Origin: Distichodus sexfasciatus
Lineage: Eukaryota > Chordata > Actinopteri > Characiformes > Distichodontidae
Direction of reading: 5' to 3'
Length of the DNA: 64,000 bases
Assembly: GCA_032718565.1 (NCBI GenBank)
Contig: JAVGVS010000003.1
Coordinates: forward strand, 1,568,555-1,632,554
Below, one piece after another: positions 1 through 12,888 of this stretch. The position numbers and the translations under genes were made by a program. The stretch's first letter is position 1; each line of letters opens with the position of its first letter. Below the pieces are notes generated by a model, which had not been told where the DNA came from, did no database searches, and saw nothing but the letters and a program-made list of their open reading frames with translations.

Positions 1-567
1 GTTGCCGTTGGAGACGGACGCTAATCTCGGACGAATGAATCATTCGCACTCTTATTTAGACATCTGTGTTAACTTTTTTTTCCTCCCCTCCTCCTCCTTC
101 TTGCCTCACCCCCCTGCCAAAGATTCCTTCATTGGTGATGGTTTTATTAGAAGTTTTTGCAGGTGGCTGAAAGTTCAGCGGTTCAGTTGGCCTGAGACAT
201 TCCCTCATAGAGGAAAAAGCTGTAAAAGGCCTTCGCTCCTCCACCTTAATTTGAGATTTTTCCCTAACATTTAGACATCTTAATGCAAACAGTCTTACAG
301 AATGAGTCTGACTTTATACATATTGAGCTCAAGATTTACATTTCGGGCCAGTTTTTTGGACTACGATTAAGCTTAAGCCTAGACTAACTTTGACTCAGTT
401 GAGAATATCTATTAGTACTGCAATTTAGTCCAAGAGTAGGTTTAATCCATGTTCAAGAAAATAGCCCTCCAAGTTTTACTAATCATTCAAAGATTCTAAT
501 GTGACTAACAGTGAATGGAAAATAACGGGAACATATAGCACAACTCAAGTATGCAGACTGCCCTTTT
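1..567. other. Intergenic DNA, no gene seen
   Basis: AT-rich sequence with only short open frames that lack homology I recognise. Includes a pyrimidine-rich stretch near 70-110. No repeat family shared with the rest of the window was recognised here. Confidence 0.6.
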
Positions 568-569
568 GA

Positions 570-850
570 GATTCAAGATTATTTATTTCTCACATACATA
601 GTTATACTGTTATAAGTTTAACACAGTGAAATGCAAGACTGTGAATAAAGAAATTAACAAACAAATTACATTAAAGAAACATTACAAGAACCTAAAATAG
701 ACATTTATACTTTAAACTGCAAATGCACATATCGTGGGGTAACTGTGGCTACTATGGGAAGGTTATTTAAATTAAAATAGAAATTGAAAGTTAAAGAAAC
801 AGCACAAGAAACTAAAGCGTAAGATAAAATATATAGAAAATATATTAAAA
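570..850 (+). repeat. Interspersed repeat, 'caagatt...tttattt' family
   Basis: Starts with attcaagattatttatttc, followed by cacatacatag and a segment containing gtgaaatgcaag, then an A-rich tail. The same order of words occurs at 22813-23000, and a reverse-strand piece lies at 31815-31860. The repeat looks non-autonomous; the class is not clear from sequence alone. Confidence 0.5.
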
Positions 851-857
851 GTCTACA

Positions 858-1141
858 ATTCATTCATTCCTTCATTATCCAAACCGCTGAATCACAACCA
901 GGGTCGTGGGGGACGGGAGCCTATTTCGGGAACTTACGGGCCCAAGGTGGGGACCAACCCTGGGCAGGCAGCAACACACCGCAGGGCACATACACTCACA
1001 CAATCACACTCTCACTTACACCTTACGGGCCAATTTTAGAGTCGCCAATCAACCTACGCCGCATGCTCCTGGAACATGGGAACAAACAGAAGAAACCCAC
1101 GCGAACACAAGGAGAGCATGCAAACTCCACACAGAACTGTA
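858..1141 (-). repeat. SINE-C copy, tRNA-like head missing
   Basis: Contains the conserved words tcattcattatcc-like, gggtcg, gagccta, cacactctcac, caattttagagtcgcc and gcatgcaaactccacacag. The complete copy at 43696-44031 continues into a tRNA-like end (ggcggcacggtg on the minus strand); this copy stops before it. An open frame spans the copy only because the repeat is free of stops. Confidence 0.7.
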
Positions 1142-2812
1142 GGACACTTGAGAATATTATCTAGTTTGATGTTTAGTGGTGGATTCCACAGTTTTACTGT
1201 AGGGAAATATGAGTTGGTTCAAGTCTGAGGATCACAATACTCTGTGGCCATCAGCTGATTTCTACAGTGCTCTGTTTATTCCAAGAAAGTTTGAAAAGCA
1301 GTTCATTTTAGTCAACTTTCAGTCATTACTTTTATCCAACTTTAATTAAATTGTGTCTTCAGGCAAAAGACTAAAATTTAGCACAGCCATGTTAATTACA
1401 ATTTGTCAAATCAGTAGTGAATGACATTTACCACTCTAAAAATGACAAGATTCTACTCTGTTGTTTCTTTGGTGTTAAAAGAATTCATGTGATGAGGTGA
1501 TGCACAGAGATCTTCATTATAAAGTGATCTCCCCATTCAATTAAAGGTCTGATTTGGATAATACACCCTCTGTATGCTGCTAATTTAGCCCTTTCCTGCA
1601 TGTGTGTCTATTACAATAACTCAGCAGTCTCCCGCTTTAGTGGAAGTGTTATAGCGAGATAAAAAGGGAGCCGAGCCGGTGAGCTCAGAAACAACGATTC
1701 GAAAGCACGGAGCATCAGATCAATAGAAAGTTAATTAATGAAGTGAGCAGGACCACTGGCTGCTATAGATTTCTATGAGGCACATGTTCCTGACCGAGCT
1801 CCCAGCGCTCAAATGCCACCCGCTGCGTTTGCAAGTCACACCATATTTTTTCTTTCTTTCTCTATTCCTCTCAGCGCATGATTTTTATCCATTTTAAACG
1901 TATTAACAAATGAAAATCGATGCCTGCTATTCTCCCGAATACCGAAACACATCTTTCTCAGACCTTGAATGGCTTTAGTTTTCCTTTCTGAGGAAATTGA
2001 TTTGCCTGAAAGTCAGAAAATGAGGAGAAAAGCAATATAGTGAAAGACGGCTACAAAAAGGTTGGAGAAAGGGAGGATTGAACTGTGCACTTCCATACTA
2101 GATACCATTATCAAAATAATATCACACCAATGGTATCACCACACTATTTAGTACATTGCTTGGGTCAAAGCCAGTATGGTATTCATGCTTCTTATTTGCC
2201 AGTGTTCTGGGAGCTGAACTTCAGAGACGTGTGAGGGACAGCTAATAGCTGCTGGCTTTTCAGTCTACCTCGCTCCCCCCCCTTCCCCTGCCCCGCTTTT
2301 CACTGCACTTCGACATAAAATGAAAAAAGACTAATGACAATGAAGAACAACCAGCACTCTATTCAGCACACAGCTCTGACATAAAAGCAATTCGATGAAC
2401 GTTATGTTAGTATTGAATGTCTTAGTGTGTGAAGCCATCCACAAGGCTGCTGTTTTATTCTAGTCAATAAGGTTTATTTGAAAAAAGGCAAAAAATAATT
2501 TCTAAAAATGTATTTTCTAACTGGTAAAATGAAAAGTTCAAGATACAAAAAAAAGATTATGTACAGGACTGTTTTAAGCCAACCCTCTTCCCATCGTGTT
2601 TGTTCATATAAACTTTCAAAGACTCCATCTTCCTTGTGTGTTTTAGTGTAGAAGAGTATTTACATGTGTTTGCATATCACAATAACTTAATGTACTAATG
2701 GTTTCATTTCCTAAAAGTGATTCTTACATTATATTAATGGAGCAGATTTATCATCAGACATTTTTTTCTTTCATTTCTTTTCTTTCAGACACAGTCTAAT
2801 GCACAATATATA
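1142..2812. other. Intergenic; candidate conserved non-coding block about 1480-2060
   Basis: No gene seen. From about 1480 to 2060 the sequence is repeat-free, more balanced in composition, and carries homeodomain-type TAATTA words (for example gttaattaatgaag near 1730). A second repeat-free block spans about 2190-2400. Regulatory function is inference from lack of repeats and position in a probable gene desert; a cross-species alignment would decide. Confidence 0.3.
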
Positions 2813-3502
2813 AATCCCTTACAAAAACAAAATGTTTGTGGTAAACATGGGGTCAATGTGTGGCGAACAGTGGAGTTTTCCTGAATGTATTGCCACAAGT
2901 TGCCATTATCAGTCACTAGTGGCACACTTGCGGCAATGTTCTAGCAAAAATAACAAATTGCCACTAGTGGCAAATGTATTTTTCAGTGATTTACAAAAAC
3001 AATTTGCCAGTAATGACAAACAAATAGTGAACTTTTGGTGACAAATTTGCCAGCTGTACAAAGTTTGCTAGAAGGCCACCACAATTTGCAACAAACTTAA
3101 TTAGTATGTGGGCCTTTCTATGTAGAGTTTGCATGCTCTCTCTGTGTTCGCGTGGGTGTTTGGTTTCCTCCCACAGTCAAAAGCATGCAATATAGGTTCA
3201 CTGGCAACTCTAAATTGGCCCTGTAAGGTGTGAATGAGAGTGTGTTTGTGAGTGTGTTCTCTGCACCAGGGTTGGTCTCCGCCTTGCGCCCATAGTTCCC
3301 AGGTTAAGCTGGTAGGAATTAAGCGGTTCGGATGATGAATAAATGAATAAATTAATTTGGTGACAAATTTGCCAGATGCACAAAGTTTTGTAGAAGTCCC
3401 CCAACAAATTTGCCACAAACCAGATTTGTATGTGAAAATATGACTTATTTGACAATATTGCCAAAGGTTAACGGCAACTGTTTTGCCTTTTTATAAAGGA
3501 TT
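2813..3502. repeat. MITE-1 copy 1, interrupted by a SINE-C
   Basis: Left end reads aatcccttacaaaaa and right end tttttataaaggatt, an imperfect inverted repeat. The body is made of repeated words such as tttgccag, aatttgcca and gcaatgttctagc. It aligns along most of its length with the copy at 4928-5281. A SINE-C sits inside, flanked on both sides by a related stretch of about 60 bases (3037-3100 and 3357-3420). Confidence 0.65.
3107..3352 (+). repeat. SINE-C copy nested in MITE-1
   Basis: Reads in the opposite orientation to the 858-1141 copy: gagtttgcatgctctc, cgcgtgggtgtttgg, cctcccacagtc, caactctaaattgg, then a tail with aagcggttcggatgatgaat. It lacks the tRNA-like head. The simple tail is (aatg/aata)n. 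Confidence 0.7.
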
Positions 3503-4927
3503 GTATTTGGATCAGAGATTCATCACATTGTAACGGTGGAGTGTGAAGCTAATAAACATTTTTTTTCAAGTGTAGTTTTGATCAAATTCCAAATTAAATA
3601 TTACAGTCGGTCATCTTAACTATACAGATTATACAGTGAGATGAGACAACATGGCACCAATTTAAAAAGGGTATAAAAAGGCTAGACATATAGCCTATAT
3701 TGCAAGATACTGTATATTAATTCAAATTTGTTGTACAAATTGTGCAAGCACTTGACCACGCCTAGGTCTTTTGTAAATCCATTTCAAGTAAGCAAATGAT
3801 TGACTAGAAAAAGAACACTGTGAAAGGCCAATGCTTTCGATCCTTTCGCGAGTGTGAAGGAATCGCAGCAACTCTTCAGAATGCTGTACAATTAACGGAG
3901 CGTGATGCCATTGGTGCACAGCTCAAGCTTCAAAGTTTGCACAGCCGGAGAGTTGGGTTCTAAAATGGAGCGGCTCGGCCAACGTCGGCTCCCATTACAA
4001 TTATGGGTGGCACTTTGCTGATTTGAAATCAATGAGGCCAAATTTCATGGGGCTGCAGTCAAACGATGGCAATGAGCATCCCAGATCCGTGTCACCGCCC
4101 CTCCCCAAGAACAACTTTTTTTTTGGCTCTGTATAATTTCACGCAATCAGATTTCTCCACAGTCATCTAGTGCAATCAGGTAATCAGTGGGGCACATTAA
4201 CAAGACAAATGGGGTTGAAAAAGTGGGTGTAGTCTGTTTGCAAGGAACTTCCTATGGAGAAGCCCCCCTACCTCCACACATGCTGCAAAACGCCGTCTCG
4301 TACAGGCTGGGGAAAAGCCGACTGTGTTTACCACAGCTGCAGCTGGTTAGGGAGCCATGCATAATGCTCTTTTGTTAAAAATATTATGCAAAAGTATTAT
4401 ATGCAAAGCATTTAGGAACTGGAATATGTGGCCAGCACAATGCTCCTTTCTGTTGAGTTTTCTTGCTTCACACTAGATTGAGCTTTTCCTCAATATTCAT
4501 GTTTAAAGTGGTCACATTCATTCATATGAAATCACAAAAAAATTAGTCACTTGATGTCAAATAATAGCTGCCTTTAAGTGTTATGGCATGTGACTACAAT
4601 ATTCAGGTTTATGAATTACGTAAGGGCAGAAGGTTAAGCAGTTATCTTAATGCAAGCTTTATAGTTAATTGTTTTATTTTGGCTAAATAACAGGAGAATG
4701 AAAATCAGTTGCATCATGGTTGTGTTTCATGTTGTGCTGTTTCATACTGCATTGCATAAGCCTTTATAAAATGATCACATAACTATTTAGTGCTAATATT
4801 GTGTAGTAATAGATGATGTACAGAACATGTGCTTTGAATTCCTTAGATATAGCAATGCAATGTTATAAGCAGACTGGAAGATGTAGCTAATGAAAGAATG
4901 CTGGTTTTAACTTAAAATCAGACTGGA
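3503..4927. other. Intergenic; candidate conserved non-coding block about 3830-4140
   Basis: No gene seen. Around 3830-4140 the DNA is repeat-free and balanced, with words such as cccattacaattatggg and gatttgaaatcaatgagg that resemble homeodomain-type sites. The remainder (4380-4927) is AT-rich and featureless. Regulatory function is inferred only. Confidence 0.3.
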
Positions 4928-5281
4928 TTTCCTTACAAAAACAAAATGTTTGTGGCAGGTTTGCAGCAAACTTGTGGTGGAGTTTGCCAGAACATGTTTC
5001 CACAAGTTTGCCATTGCCAGCTACAGGTTGCAAACTTGCTGCAATGTTCTGGCAACAATGACAAATTGCCACTAGCGGTAAATGTATTTGCCAGTGATTT
5101 GCCAAAAAAAACTTGTAGTTAACATTTGGTGACAAATTTACCGGGGGCATAAGTTTTCAACAAAGTCTGCTAGAAGTCCACCACAAGTTTGCCACAAACC
5201 TAATTTGCCTGTGGAAAATATGACCTTGCTGCAAATTTGGTTAACGGCAACTGGTTGCCAGAAGCCTTTTTGTAAGGGGTT
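4928..5281. repeat. MITE-1 copy 2, uninterrupted
   Basis: Bounded by ccttacaaaaa at the left and tttttgtaagg at the right, an exact 11-base inverted pair that extends imperfectly to 15 bases. Same internal words as the copy at 2813-3502 but without the SINE. No coding capacity. Length about 350 bases suggests a non-autonomous DNA element; the class is unknown. Confidence 0.7.
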
Positions 5282-6499
5282 GTATTCAAGCTAAGACTTG
5301 CCACTAAACCTGGACTGGTGAGCATCACTGCTTGAAGTAAGTTTCTTTCGATTAACATCTACAATAACCATCTATCATTAACCCAAAGCTTGATGTGGAG
5401 AATAAATATGTACAGTCAAATGTAATGCTGTTTCTCACCAATGTCAGATTATGATTTGTCTATATGCTGATTATTAGATATAAATTTGTCTCAATACATT
5501 TAAACATTTATGCCAGATAAGAAGAGCATTAACTGAGCGATAAGCGTTGTTCCAACATTCACCCATGTTACATACTGTATTATGTCTCAAACAGGCATTA
5601 GCGTTCCCAGGAGCATGTTTAAGGGTAACTTCTAGCTTATCTCTTTGCTTAGAATGACAAGTTAAACCGCAGTCAACCTTTTAACAAGCTGTGCATTTAA
5701 CATCAATGTCTTTATAGCTGCCTGGTTTGAGTGGGTGAAATTTCGGGCTGAGCTTGTTTTTCTCTCGGCGGACGCACGGCATCATTATCACGCTTTGGAG
5801 TAGTTTCGGAAAATAATGAGGCAAAACAATGTGAGCATAAAGACAACAACGGCCGAATGAAAAGAAAGTGAGCCTTGCGCTGGCCCTTGGGGCACTTTGC
5901 CATGATTCTAATTAAAGTCTTCCTGAAACCCAACACTCACGTCACACCGGTTTCTCATCTGCTCCCTGCCGCTGACTCGCTTTCATGTGCAACCCACAGC
6001 CAGCAACAATGCAGCACAATAAGACAGAAAGTCCCTTCCATTTGCACAGGTCCTTAAACCATTAGCAACTGCACAAATTTTATGGAAAACAAAAGGGCAT
6101 CCAAGAAAGTTGGTTTTAGAGAAGATCAGAGAAGAACAGATCAGCAAAAAAGTATGGAACAGTGGGCTAATAGCTTTTTAAAGAGTTGTTAAAAGTAGGT
6201 AAAGTTCTTCTATCTTTCAAACTATTCAGTGCAATAACTTTTATCATCAGTAAAAAGAAGCAACTTTTCTTGGTACTTGTTATCTATGGATGTCATATTT
6301 TCGGTCAACATGGTTTAAAGATTAAGAGGTGTTTGAAGAACCTTGTAAACTGGTTTTGGAGGCAAACCTTCTTAAAGATATTGGACTTTAAGGGCGTATA
6401 TGTTTTTTTTTGCTGTGGGCTTGTAAAATATCTTTTGTGTTGAGTGTTACTGAGCTTTGCCTCATAGCTCTGGAGGCTTTCTTCTTTCTTTTGAATGAC
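5282..6499. other. Intergenic DNA, no gene seen
   Basis: A repeat-free block at about 5700-6050 could be regulatory. The segment 6225-6380 resembles 6800-6960 (shared words such as caatatggtt/caacatggttt, aggtgttt and cttgtaa/cctgtaagg), so both are probably copies of one old repeat. Confidence 0.35.
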
Positions 6500-6685
6500 A
6501 CTTGTGGGGGTTAGAGTGTTCATCCTGTGATCAGATAGTTGCAGGTTTGAATCCAGTAAAGTTACCACTGAGGTACTGATAAGCAAGGTACCGTCCCAAA
6601 GCTCTGCTCCTTCATATATGGGTCTTATGCAAAGGTCACTGTGCTGTACTGTGGTGTATTCACAATGACAAATAATCACTCACTT
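6500..6685 (+). repeat. SINE-A copy
   Basis: Contains a box B-like ggtttgaatcc, the family word gaggtactgataagcaaggtac in altered form, gcaaaggtcac, and the tail acaatgacaaataatcactc. The 5' tRNA-like part is partly decayed. Family definition: tRNA-like head of about 75 bases followed by an unrelated body ending in the conserved tail. Confidence 0.8.
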
Positions 6686-8429
6686 CCACACTTGTTGATT
6701 AGATCTACTTATGTGGGAAAACATTACTAAAAGCTTGATGTCAAGAGCAGATATGTTCAGTAAAATAATGTGGCATTACTAAGAAGTGTGCTAAAATAAA
6801 AAATTGAATGTTCAATTTAATGCAGTAACTTTTCTTGAGTGGTATCTCTGACCAATATGGTTAGAAGGTGTTTGGGGAGCTCCTGTAAGGTGGTTGTAGT
6901 GCCAGAACAGCAAACCATCTTGAGAAATCTTTAGTGCGCTTGACTGGCAAGACCCAGCAAATGATCATGAAAAAACTGGTTTATTAATGCTCTTGACAGC
7001 CGGTTCTGTCACGATTCTCAAACTAAATGTTTAGACCAAATATATTAGTTTCGAACTAGGAAGCAGAAAACAGTACGAGCTGAAGTGTGAATCATGCCGA
7101 CACGATGAGTGAGCAGAAACGTTTCTACGTTGCCGTCTGACCATCCACTTTTACACAGTCTATATAAAAAAATATTACTGATTTTATAGCAATCATAAAT
7201 CAGTTCTGCCAAAAAATGAAAATGGAGATGTTCTTGCAAACTTTTAAAATTATTACACATGGAGATGTCATCTGTATTGGTCTATGATACCCAGATTCAT
7301 TACATGAATCTGTTAGATCTGGCTGAATAGTTTCAGCAAAATTAGGAGATTCTGCAAGTAAGCAATGTGCTCAACCTTTGATGACATAGCATTGTGGTGA
7401 CAAACTGGAAACGGGAACTTGTTTCTGATTGGAACCAGGTTCCTCACCAAACTAGGCCAGTTCTTTGCTGGTGTAACACAAGTAACACGAGAAGCTTTTG
7501 TCGCTTCAACAGATTTTATTCTACTATTTACCAGTCTACTTATAATATCCCCATAGTGGAAAGAATTCAGTGACAGAATTATTTCTGCAGTGCAGCTGAT
7601 CACATGTACAAAGCAGTGTGGACAAGTTCCCTGGCGGTTATAGGACTTAATTAAACACAGGCCCCAGCAAGACAGCTGAGCCTTGATCTTGTCAAGCATA
7701 AAATTCCAGTCGAATATTGCCCACCTAATACATCATATTTGCGGATGGAACTATCTGGGGCTAGTAATATCTGATCCCCTGCTTCTTATCTGCAATTTGC
7801 CAGACCTCAGATCGTTGGGCTATCTTTCATTTTATTCATTGTGTGCGGGAGGGTAATTGCCCAGAGATAAGTGCTCTCTCTCTCTCTCTCTCTCTCTTTC
7901 CATCCCCTCCCTCTCTCTCCCTCACACCATGCTTGAATGTTCCAAAAGGTAATCTCCTCGGATATGGGCTCTATCCTTGGTCATTTGGATGGCCAGAGCA
8001 GTCTAAAGCCTTTTTTGGATGCCTGACTTCAGATGCAGCTCCACGGCAACGCTCTGCCACTTCCGGCCAGAGACGCCAATCTTTCAATCAGCCACCCCAT
8101 TTAGCTCGGCAAAGCACCACTGCACAGCGTCACTTGCCAACCGCAACACTGCAACCAGAATCCTGAGCTCACACACAGCTAATAGTCCATCTTTCTCTGT
8201 GTGCAATACAACAGCTAACTTTTATAGCACATTTCCATAGGAAAACAGGAACCATGCCATACCTAAGTATGTTTGTGTACTTGTTTTCAAGTCTAACAGC
8301 ACTTGTTTGCAATTCTTTGCTTTCCACCCTGTGTGAGCAGTGAGGCCTATTTGATCTCAGGGCAGTTCTGGTATGTCCCTGGCGCAGGAAACCAACCTTG
8401 TGAAAATCACATTGGGCTTTATGGCAGTG
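6686..8429. other. Intergenic; candidate conserved block about 7700-8160
   Basis: No gene seen. 6800-6960 is an old repeat related to 6225-6380. From about 7700 to 8160 the sequence is repeat-free apart from the CT microsatellite and has GATA-type words (cttatctgc, ctatctttc). The open frames over 7843-8240 lack recognisable homology. Regulatory function is inference. Confidence 0.3.
7874..7899. repeat. (CT)n microsatellite
   Basis: Pure CT dinucleotide run of about 13 units, followed by an impure pyrimidine tract to about 7925. Confidence 0.9.
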
Positions 8430-8495
8430 GTAGTGTAACCGTAGTGGCAGTTGCCCCCAGTTCATATCCCAGACCTGTAAAGGTACCACTATGTC
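8430..8495 (+). repeat. Degenerate SINE-A head
   Basis: Resembles the tRNA-like head of SINE-A: ggtagtgtaaccgtag, then cccagttcatatccc and cctgtaaaggtaccac. The body and tail of the family are not recognisable. Could be a chance match, so confidence is low. Confidence 0.35.
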
Positions 8496-8731
8496 TATTT
8501 TCATGTCCATATTTCAAAAAGGAGTATTGCAGTCCAAACAGCTGTGTGTTTTGGTCATGACATCAAGCAGAGAGTCAAGACAGCACAGGTACGGCTCAGG
8601 GATACGTCACTTTATTAAATGGAAAACCATTTGTTTGCAGAGGGGAAAGCACCATTAGTTTGTCAGATTCAGAAAAGACTAACTGACTCTCAGATGCTGG
8701 CTAAGAGATGAGGCCCTGCTTCAACACAGGG

Positions 8732-8931
8732 TCTTTGGAACTTTGGTACTTATATGCTTAGGGAACAAGAGGTTGTAGGTTCAAATTCAGCTCTATCCTG
8801 CTGCCAGAACTACAAACGTTGTGCCCCTGACATAACCCCAAGTTGCTCAAGAGAGGCTGGCCCTTTTAATTAGAAAATAGAAGTCACTCTGGATATCAGT
8901 GTCTGCTAAATGCCATTAATGTAGATGTAAT
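8732..8931 (+). repeat. SINE-B copy
   Basis: Head with ggttgtaggttcaaattc (box B-like), middle ccaagttgctc, and tail aagtcactctggatatcag followed by tctgctaaatgcc. This tail is shared with several teleost SINE and LINE families in general knowledge. Confidence 0.75.
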
Positions 8932-11900
8932 AAATTGAATAAATGGAAGACAAAGTCCACGTTTGTATATATCGTTTGTCATTTGCCAGTACAATATTTT
9001 AGTATCTCAGATTGCATTTTTAATTGCACTTCAGACGATACACTCCTCACTAAATGTGTAATTAATCACTGACACTCTTAGAAAATGTCAATGGCTCGAC
9101 TGTAAACAAGCTCAGACCTCTTAGAACGTCATTTTAGACAGTTTTTTACAGGATATTTCACTAAACTATAGTGAATACAATGTCCAAAAATGTGGAACGT
9201 AAATTTTGAGGAATACCTAATAGAAGTCTCAGATAATCTGGCGTTTGAAAACTGTGCCGACTACATTTCAATTATGCACCATGACCCTGAAACTCCTTTT
9301 ACCTCTCAAAATGACTTGGGCAGATTTTCTATAAAGCCTGTTTCCTGTGTACCGTTAGATAATGGAAATAAATAGGCCTTATATGTCTAATAGGATGAGA
9401 GACTGAAAACAGGAGGGTAAGTGCCTTTTTATAATAGCCTAAGCAGAAAGAGTGCTTTTGATTGCAGGAAATGGAGATCTTATCTGTTGCATTAGCGTGG
9501 CCAAAGCCAGTCCTTTGTCATCTGCATTATTCAACAATAGAGCCTGTATTTAACCCTCTAAGGCAAAAAGATCCTTTTTCCATATGCATTTGCAAGCTCA
9601 AACACTTTCGGTTTGGCTTCATTACACATGCAAATCTGCTGTGAATGTGACATGCAAGCTGTAGTTTGATGTAAGACAGAGACACGGTGACATCAGAATT
9701 CGGCACATTTTCAGCAAGAAACTCAACAGTCATCATCCAATTGGCCGTAACGCAACATGAGATGGAAGAATTCTGTAAATCTTGTCTCATCACGTCTGTA
9801 GGATTACTCCATTCTCTGGAACTCAATTATGCCTCCTGCACTGTGTTAATTTTAGCAGCTACTTTGGATTTAGTCTTAGCATTTAGACAAAAAGTAGTTA
9901 TTAGTTTTAGTCATATTTGTAATTTCTATAATTAATAGTTTTAGTCTACTGTTTTTAAAAATAAAAAAGTAGTTGCATTTTAGTTAATTTTGAAACGTAA
10001 AACTTTCAAAAACACAAAAATTCTTTTATTTATTTACAAAGCACGCAGTGGCTTAACATCATTCTACAACATTGGTCTTTTAACTGTGTACCCTTGGTTT
10101 AGAAATGTCTCATACACACACAAAAATATCCCATCACACAAAATTATGTTTTGAGCATGCTAATTTTTGTTCATGCCTTTTTTAAATTAAAATCAAAACT
10201 CAGTGTTCATTTCCGAAACACATTGAGAAAACATAATTTTCTGATTTCCCATTTTATGCTCAAATAACAGAAAACAAATGACACATGGATTGTTCTCCCT
10301 CAACGACTTAATTCTGGAGCACTAAGATGACTTTAAGCAGCTCCTACTAAAAAGAACGTGTTGCTTTTATTAGCTCTGAAATTGTCTTCTGAAAGCTTTA
10401 TCAGCCGTAACACGCTCAGCAGCAGACTGATCTACTCCAGCTCTTGAGTGGGACCCAATGTGGAACTCACTCTGCTGCCAAAAAGCCTCGACAGGCAATG
10501 AAGTGATGCAGCTTAATCTGTGCGACAGGAGCTCTCATCTCGCTTCCATACGCTGGAGGAGCTGCAGAATGGACAAGGAAGCAAGATATACACCTACCTT
10601 ATTAAATACACTCATCCCCCACGTGTTTGTTTAATCTTTCTTTTTTCATGTTGTTCTTTATGCATTACTTGCTTGTTGAAAGAATCACATGAAGAACAGT
10701 GATCAGCACCAGTGATTTTTGGCCTATGGTGAATTTACAGCATTCCTACTTACCCTGAAAATTTCAGCCTTCTGTCTCTTACGGTTCAAGCTGCACAATT
10801 TATTTTGTAGGAGAAAAATAAATGATAATAATAAAGAAGAAACAAAACAATTACAAGAGTCCACAGCATTGATCCAAAATGAAAGCACTGATCGGATTTT
10901 GCTTGCGAACGTTCCACTGTGTGCGCATAATTTTGGCACAAATAAACACCATACATTTTGAGACAGAAGGCACAGGCCTGGCATAAGCGCTACCTTTCGG
11001 ACCTTAAATCAGCGCATAGTTTTGTCTCATTGCCGGCTCCTGAATTGAACTGAATCGAAATTGTGTAATAGCAGACTTCGTGATATTGTCACATTGAGTC
11101 AGTAATGTATTATGATGAATCGTGATTTGCACCCCTAGTTTGCAACAGTGGTACAGTCCAGATGGCAGCGCTGCTACATGTTTCATAATTTTCTATATGG
11201 AAGCCTACCAGTTTATTCCTAATACAAAACTCTGCTAAACAAAGCATGTCACTTAAAGAACATTAAGTTAAAACTGTGTTAAGTCTTTTCCATGACCAAA
11301 AGTTTTTATCTTTACAAAACATAAATAAGCAAATAAAACAAGCCCCAGGCGGCGATTAGTAGGGTCCAAGCATGACATCAAAGTATTTTTAATGTAGGCT
11401 GCACGGTTCGTGATTAAAAGGCCAAAGAATGATGCCCTGAAGCGTAATCGGTCCCGTTTTTTGTTCCCACATTATGTCTCTGGGAGTTTAGGCTGCAGGA
11501 TTTGTTTTCTCAGAGAAAAATGAATGAATAAATAAATAATTAAATGATATGGAGAATCTGATCAACAACAATATAACCAATAAAATATATAATTTTTATC
11601 CATTTGGAGCACACAGGTATCACATGGTTTTGCACATATTCCCCAGCATGCCCTCAAGGACAGTGTTGAACAATGTTGTCTTTCTTTCTCTCCATTTTAC
11701 TTTCTCTACCATGTAGAAACATCTGGGAGACAATGAGGTGTCAGATCTTGTATGTGTGAATATTTTCTCAGCCAGAAATTGAATTATTGTGAAATCTGAT
11801 TTAAATTATGATCATATTGCTTGGAGATTATCTCCTTAAAATTATCCCACATGCAAGGGACTAGGATATTAGTTTTGGCCGGGGTCACCCCTCCTTTTTC

Positions 11901-12164
11901 ATTTTTTTTTTCCTGGACAGACTTGCACTGAAAGGGAATTGTTGCAAAAATGAAAACAATCTCCTCCCTTTGACAGGTTTTATGTATTTGGGACATGCAT
12001 TAAAATGAAAAATGAAAGAGCAGACAAGCACATGTGTGTTGCATTTTGTATTTTTGAGTTCCGCAAGATCCTGTAGGTACATATTTAAGGTGCATAGAAC
12101 TATATTAATAATATTTTCATACCCTACTTAAGATATATATGGTATTTGAGTAATATTTCCAACT
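8932..12164. other. Intergenic AT-rich DNA, no gene seen
   Basis: Mostly featureless. 9850-10290 is low-complexity A/T. 10896-10950 shares a stretch of about 50 bases with 60690-60742 (common words gcgaacgttccactg and aattttgg), so both are copies of one repeat. 11040-11140 ends in tttgcacccctag, resembling an inverted end of a hAT-type element. Open frames in the region have no recognisable homology. Confidence 0.4.
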
Positions 12165-12440
12165 TATACCAAACTGAGTATCATCAAGTTTTCCTCCATT
12201 ACATTTCTACAGCCAACAAATGTTACTTGTTAAAGTTTGCTCCCTAATGTTGTCTGCAGTGACGATGGGGAAAATCCATATTTTTAAAACAAGCAAATGA
12301 AAGCACTTACCTTTAAGCTTTTGACTGAAGTAGTGTTTGTAATAACTAACCTTGTGTGCCAGCAAAATGTATGAAATATACTGTTCATATCAGTACTTGC
12401 AGAGTACAAGTAGAATTCTAATGGGTGACTTGTAACTAGA
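12165..12440. repeat. Old interspersed repeat, also at 14760-15620 and 20195-20572
   Basis: Shares ordered words with 15385-15620: tttgctccctaa, gcaaat-aagcac, ttttgactgaagt / ttgtaat, agcacaatgtat / agcaaaatgtat, and agtattctaatggg / agaattctaatggg. Unclassified and non-coding. Confidence 0.5.
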
Positions 12441-12590
12441 AGGGAGAGGGGTTTTTTGTTTTGGGGGCCTTACTGCAGAAAGTGAAGGGACGGCAAGGTA
12501 AACGAAAGCAGGAATGCTGGAAGACGTAGTGGTCAGGCGTCTTGCTGACTGATCAGGAAGAGAACTGCAAGTTAGAATCAATAGTATTGT
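12410..12590. repeat. Duplicated segment, copy 1 of 2
   Basis: Aligns in direct orientation with 13135-13325: both run gggtgac-tgtaact, then gcaagg-aaacgaa-gcagg, aatgctg, agacgt, and cttgctgactgatc. Identity appears to be roughly three quarters by eye. Minus-strand open frames in both copies translate in parallel (both contain DQSAR and SIPAFV), but I see no known domain and the similarity may just follow the DNA. Confidence 0.6.
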
Positions 12591-12888
12591 GTACTGTGTA
12601 TGATCAATATTAGCAACTATTGTTTAGAACTGTGTTCACATTCAGATCAAAGGCAATTTTTACCCCTTTGGGATACGAGAAAAATCAGATGGTTTAGAAT
12701 ATGTTCTCCAACACACCTTCGAGGACAGTCTGGGAGACAACGAGGTGTCAGGTTTATGATGACATTGCTTGTAGATTCAATAATATTTTGTATTGTGCAG
12801 CTCTCTCTACTTGTCTACAGTTGAATGTAATGTACAGTATGTAAAATACAGTACTTCAGTACATTTCTACTGTCAATCCATAATGTGG

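Noticed and set aside
906..1142. 78-residue plus-strand open frame as a gene
   Set aside because: It lies wholly in a SINE-C copy; the same repeat gives similar frames at 3101-3418 and 43636-43878.
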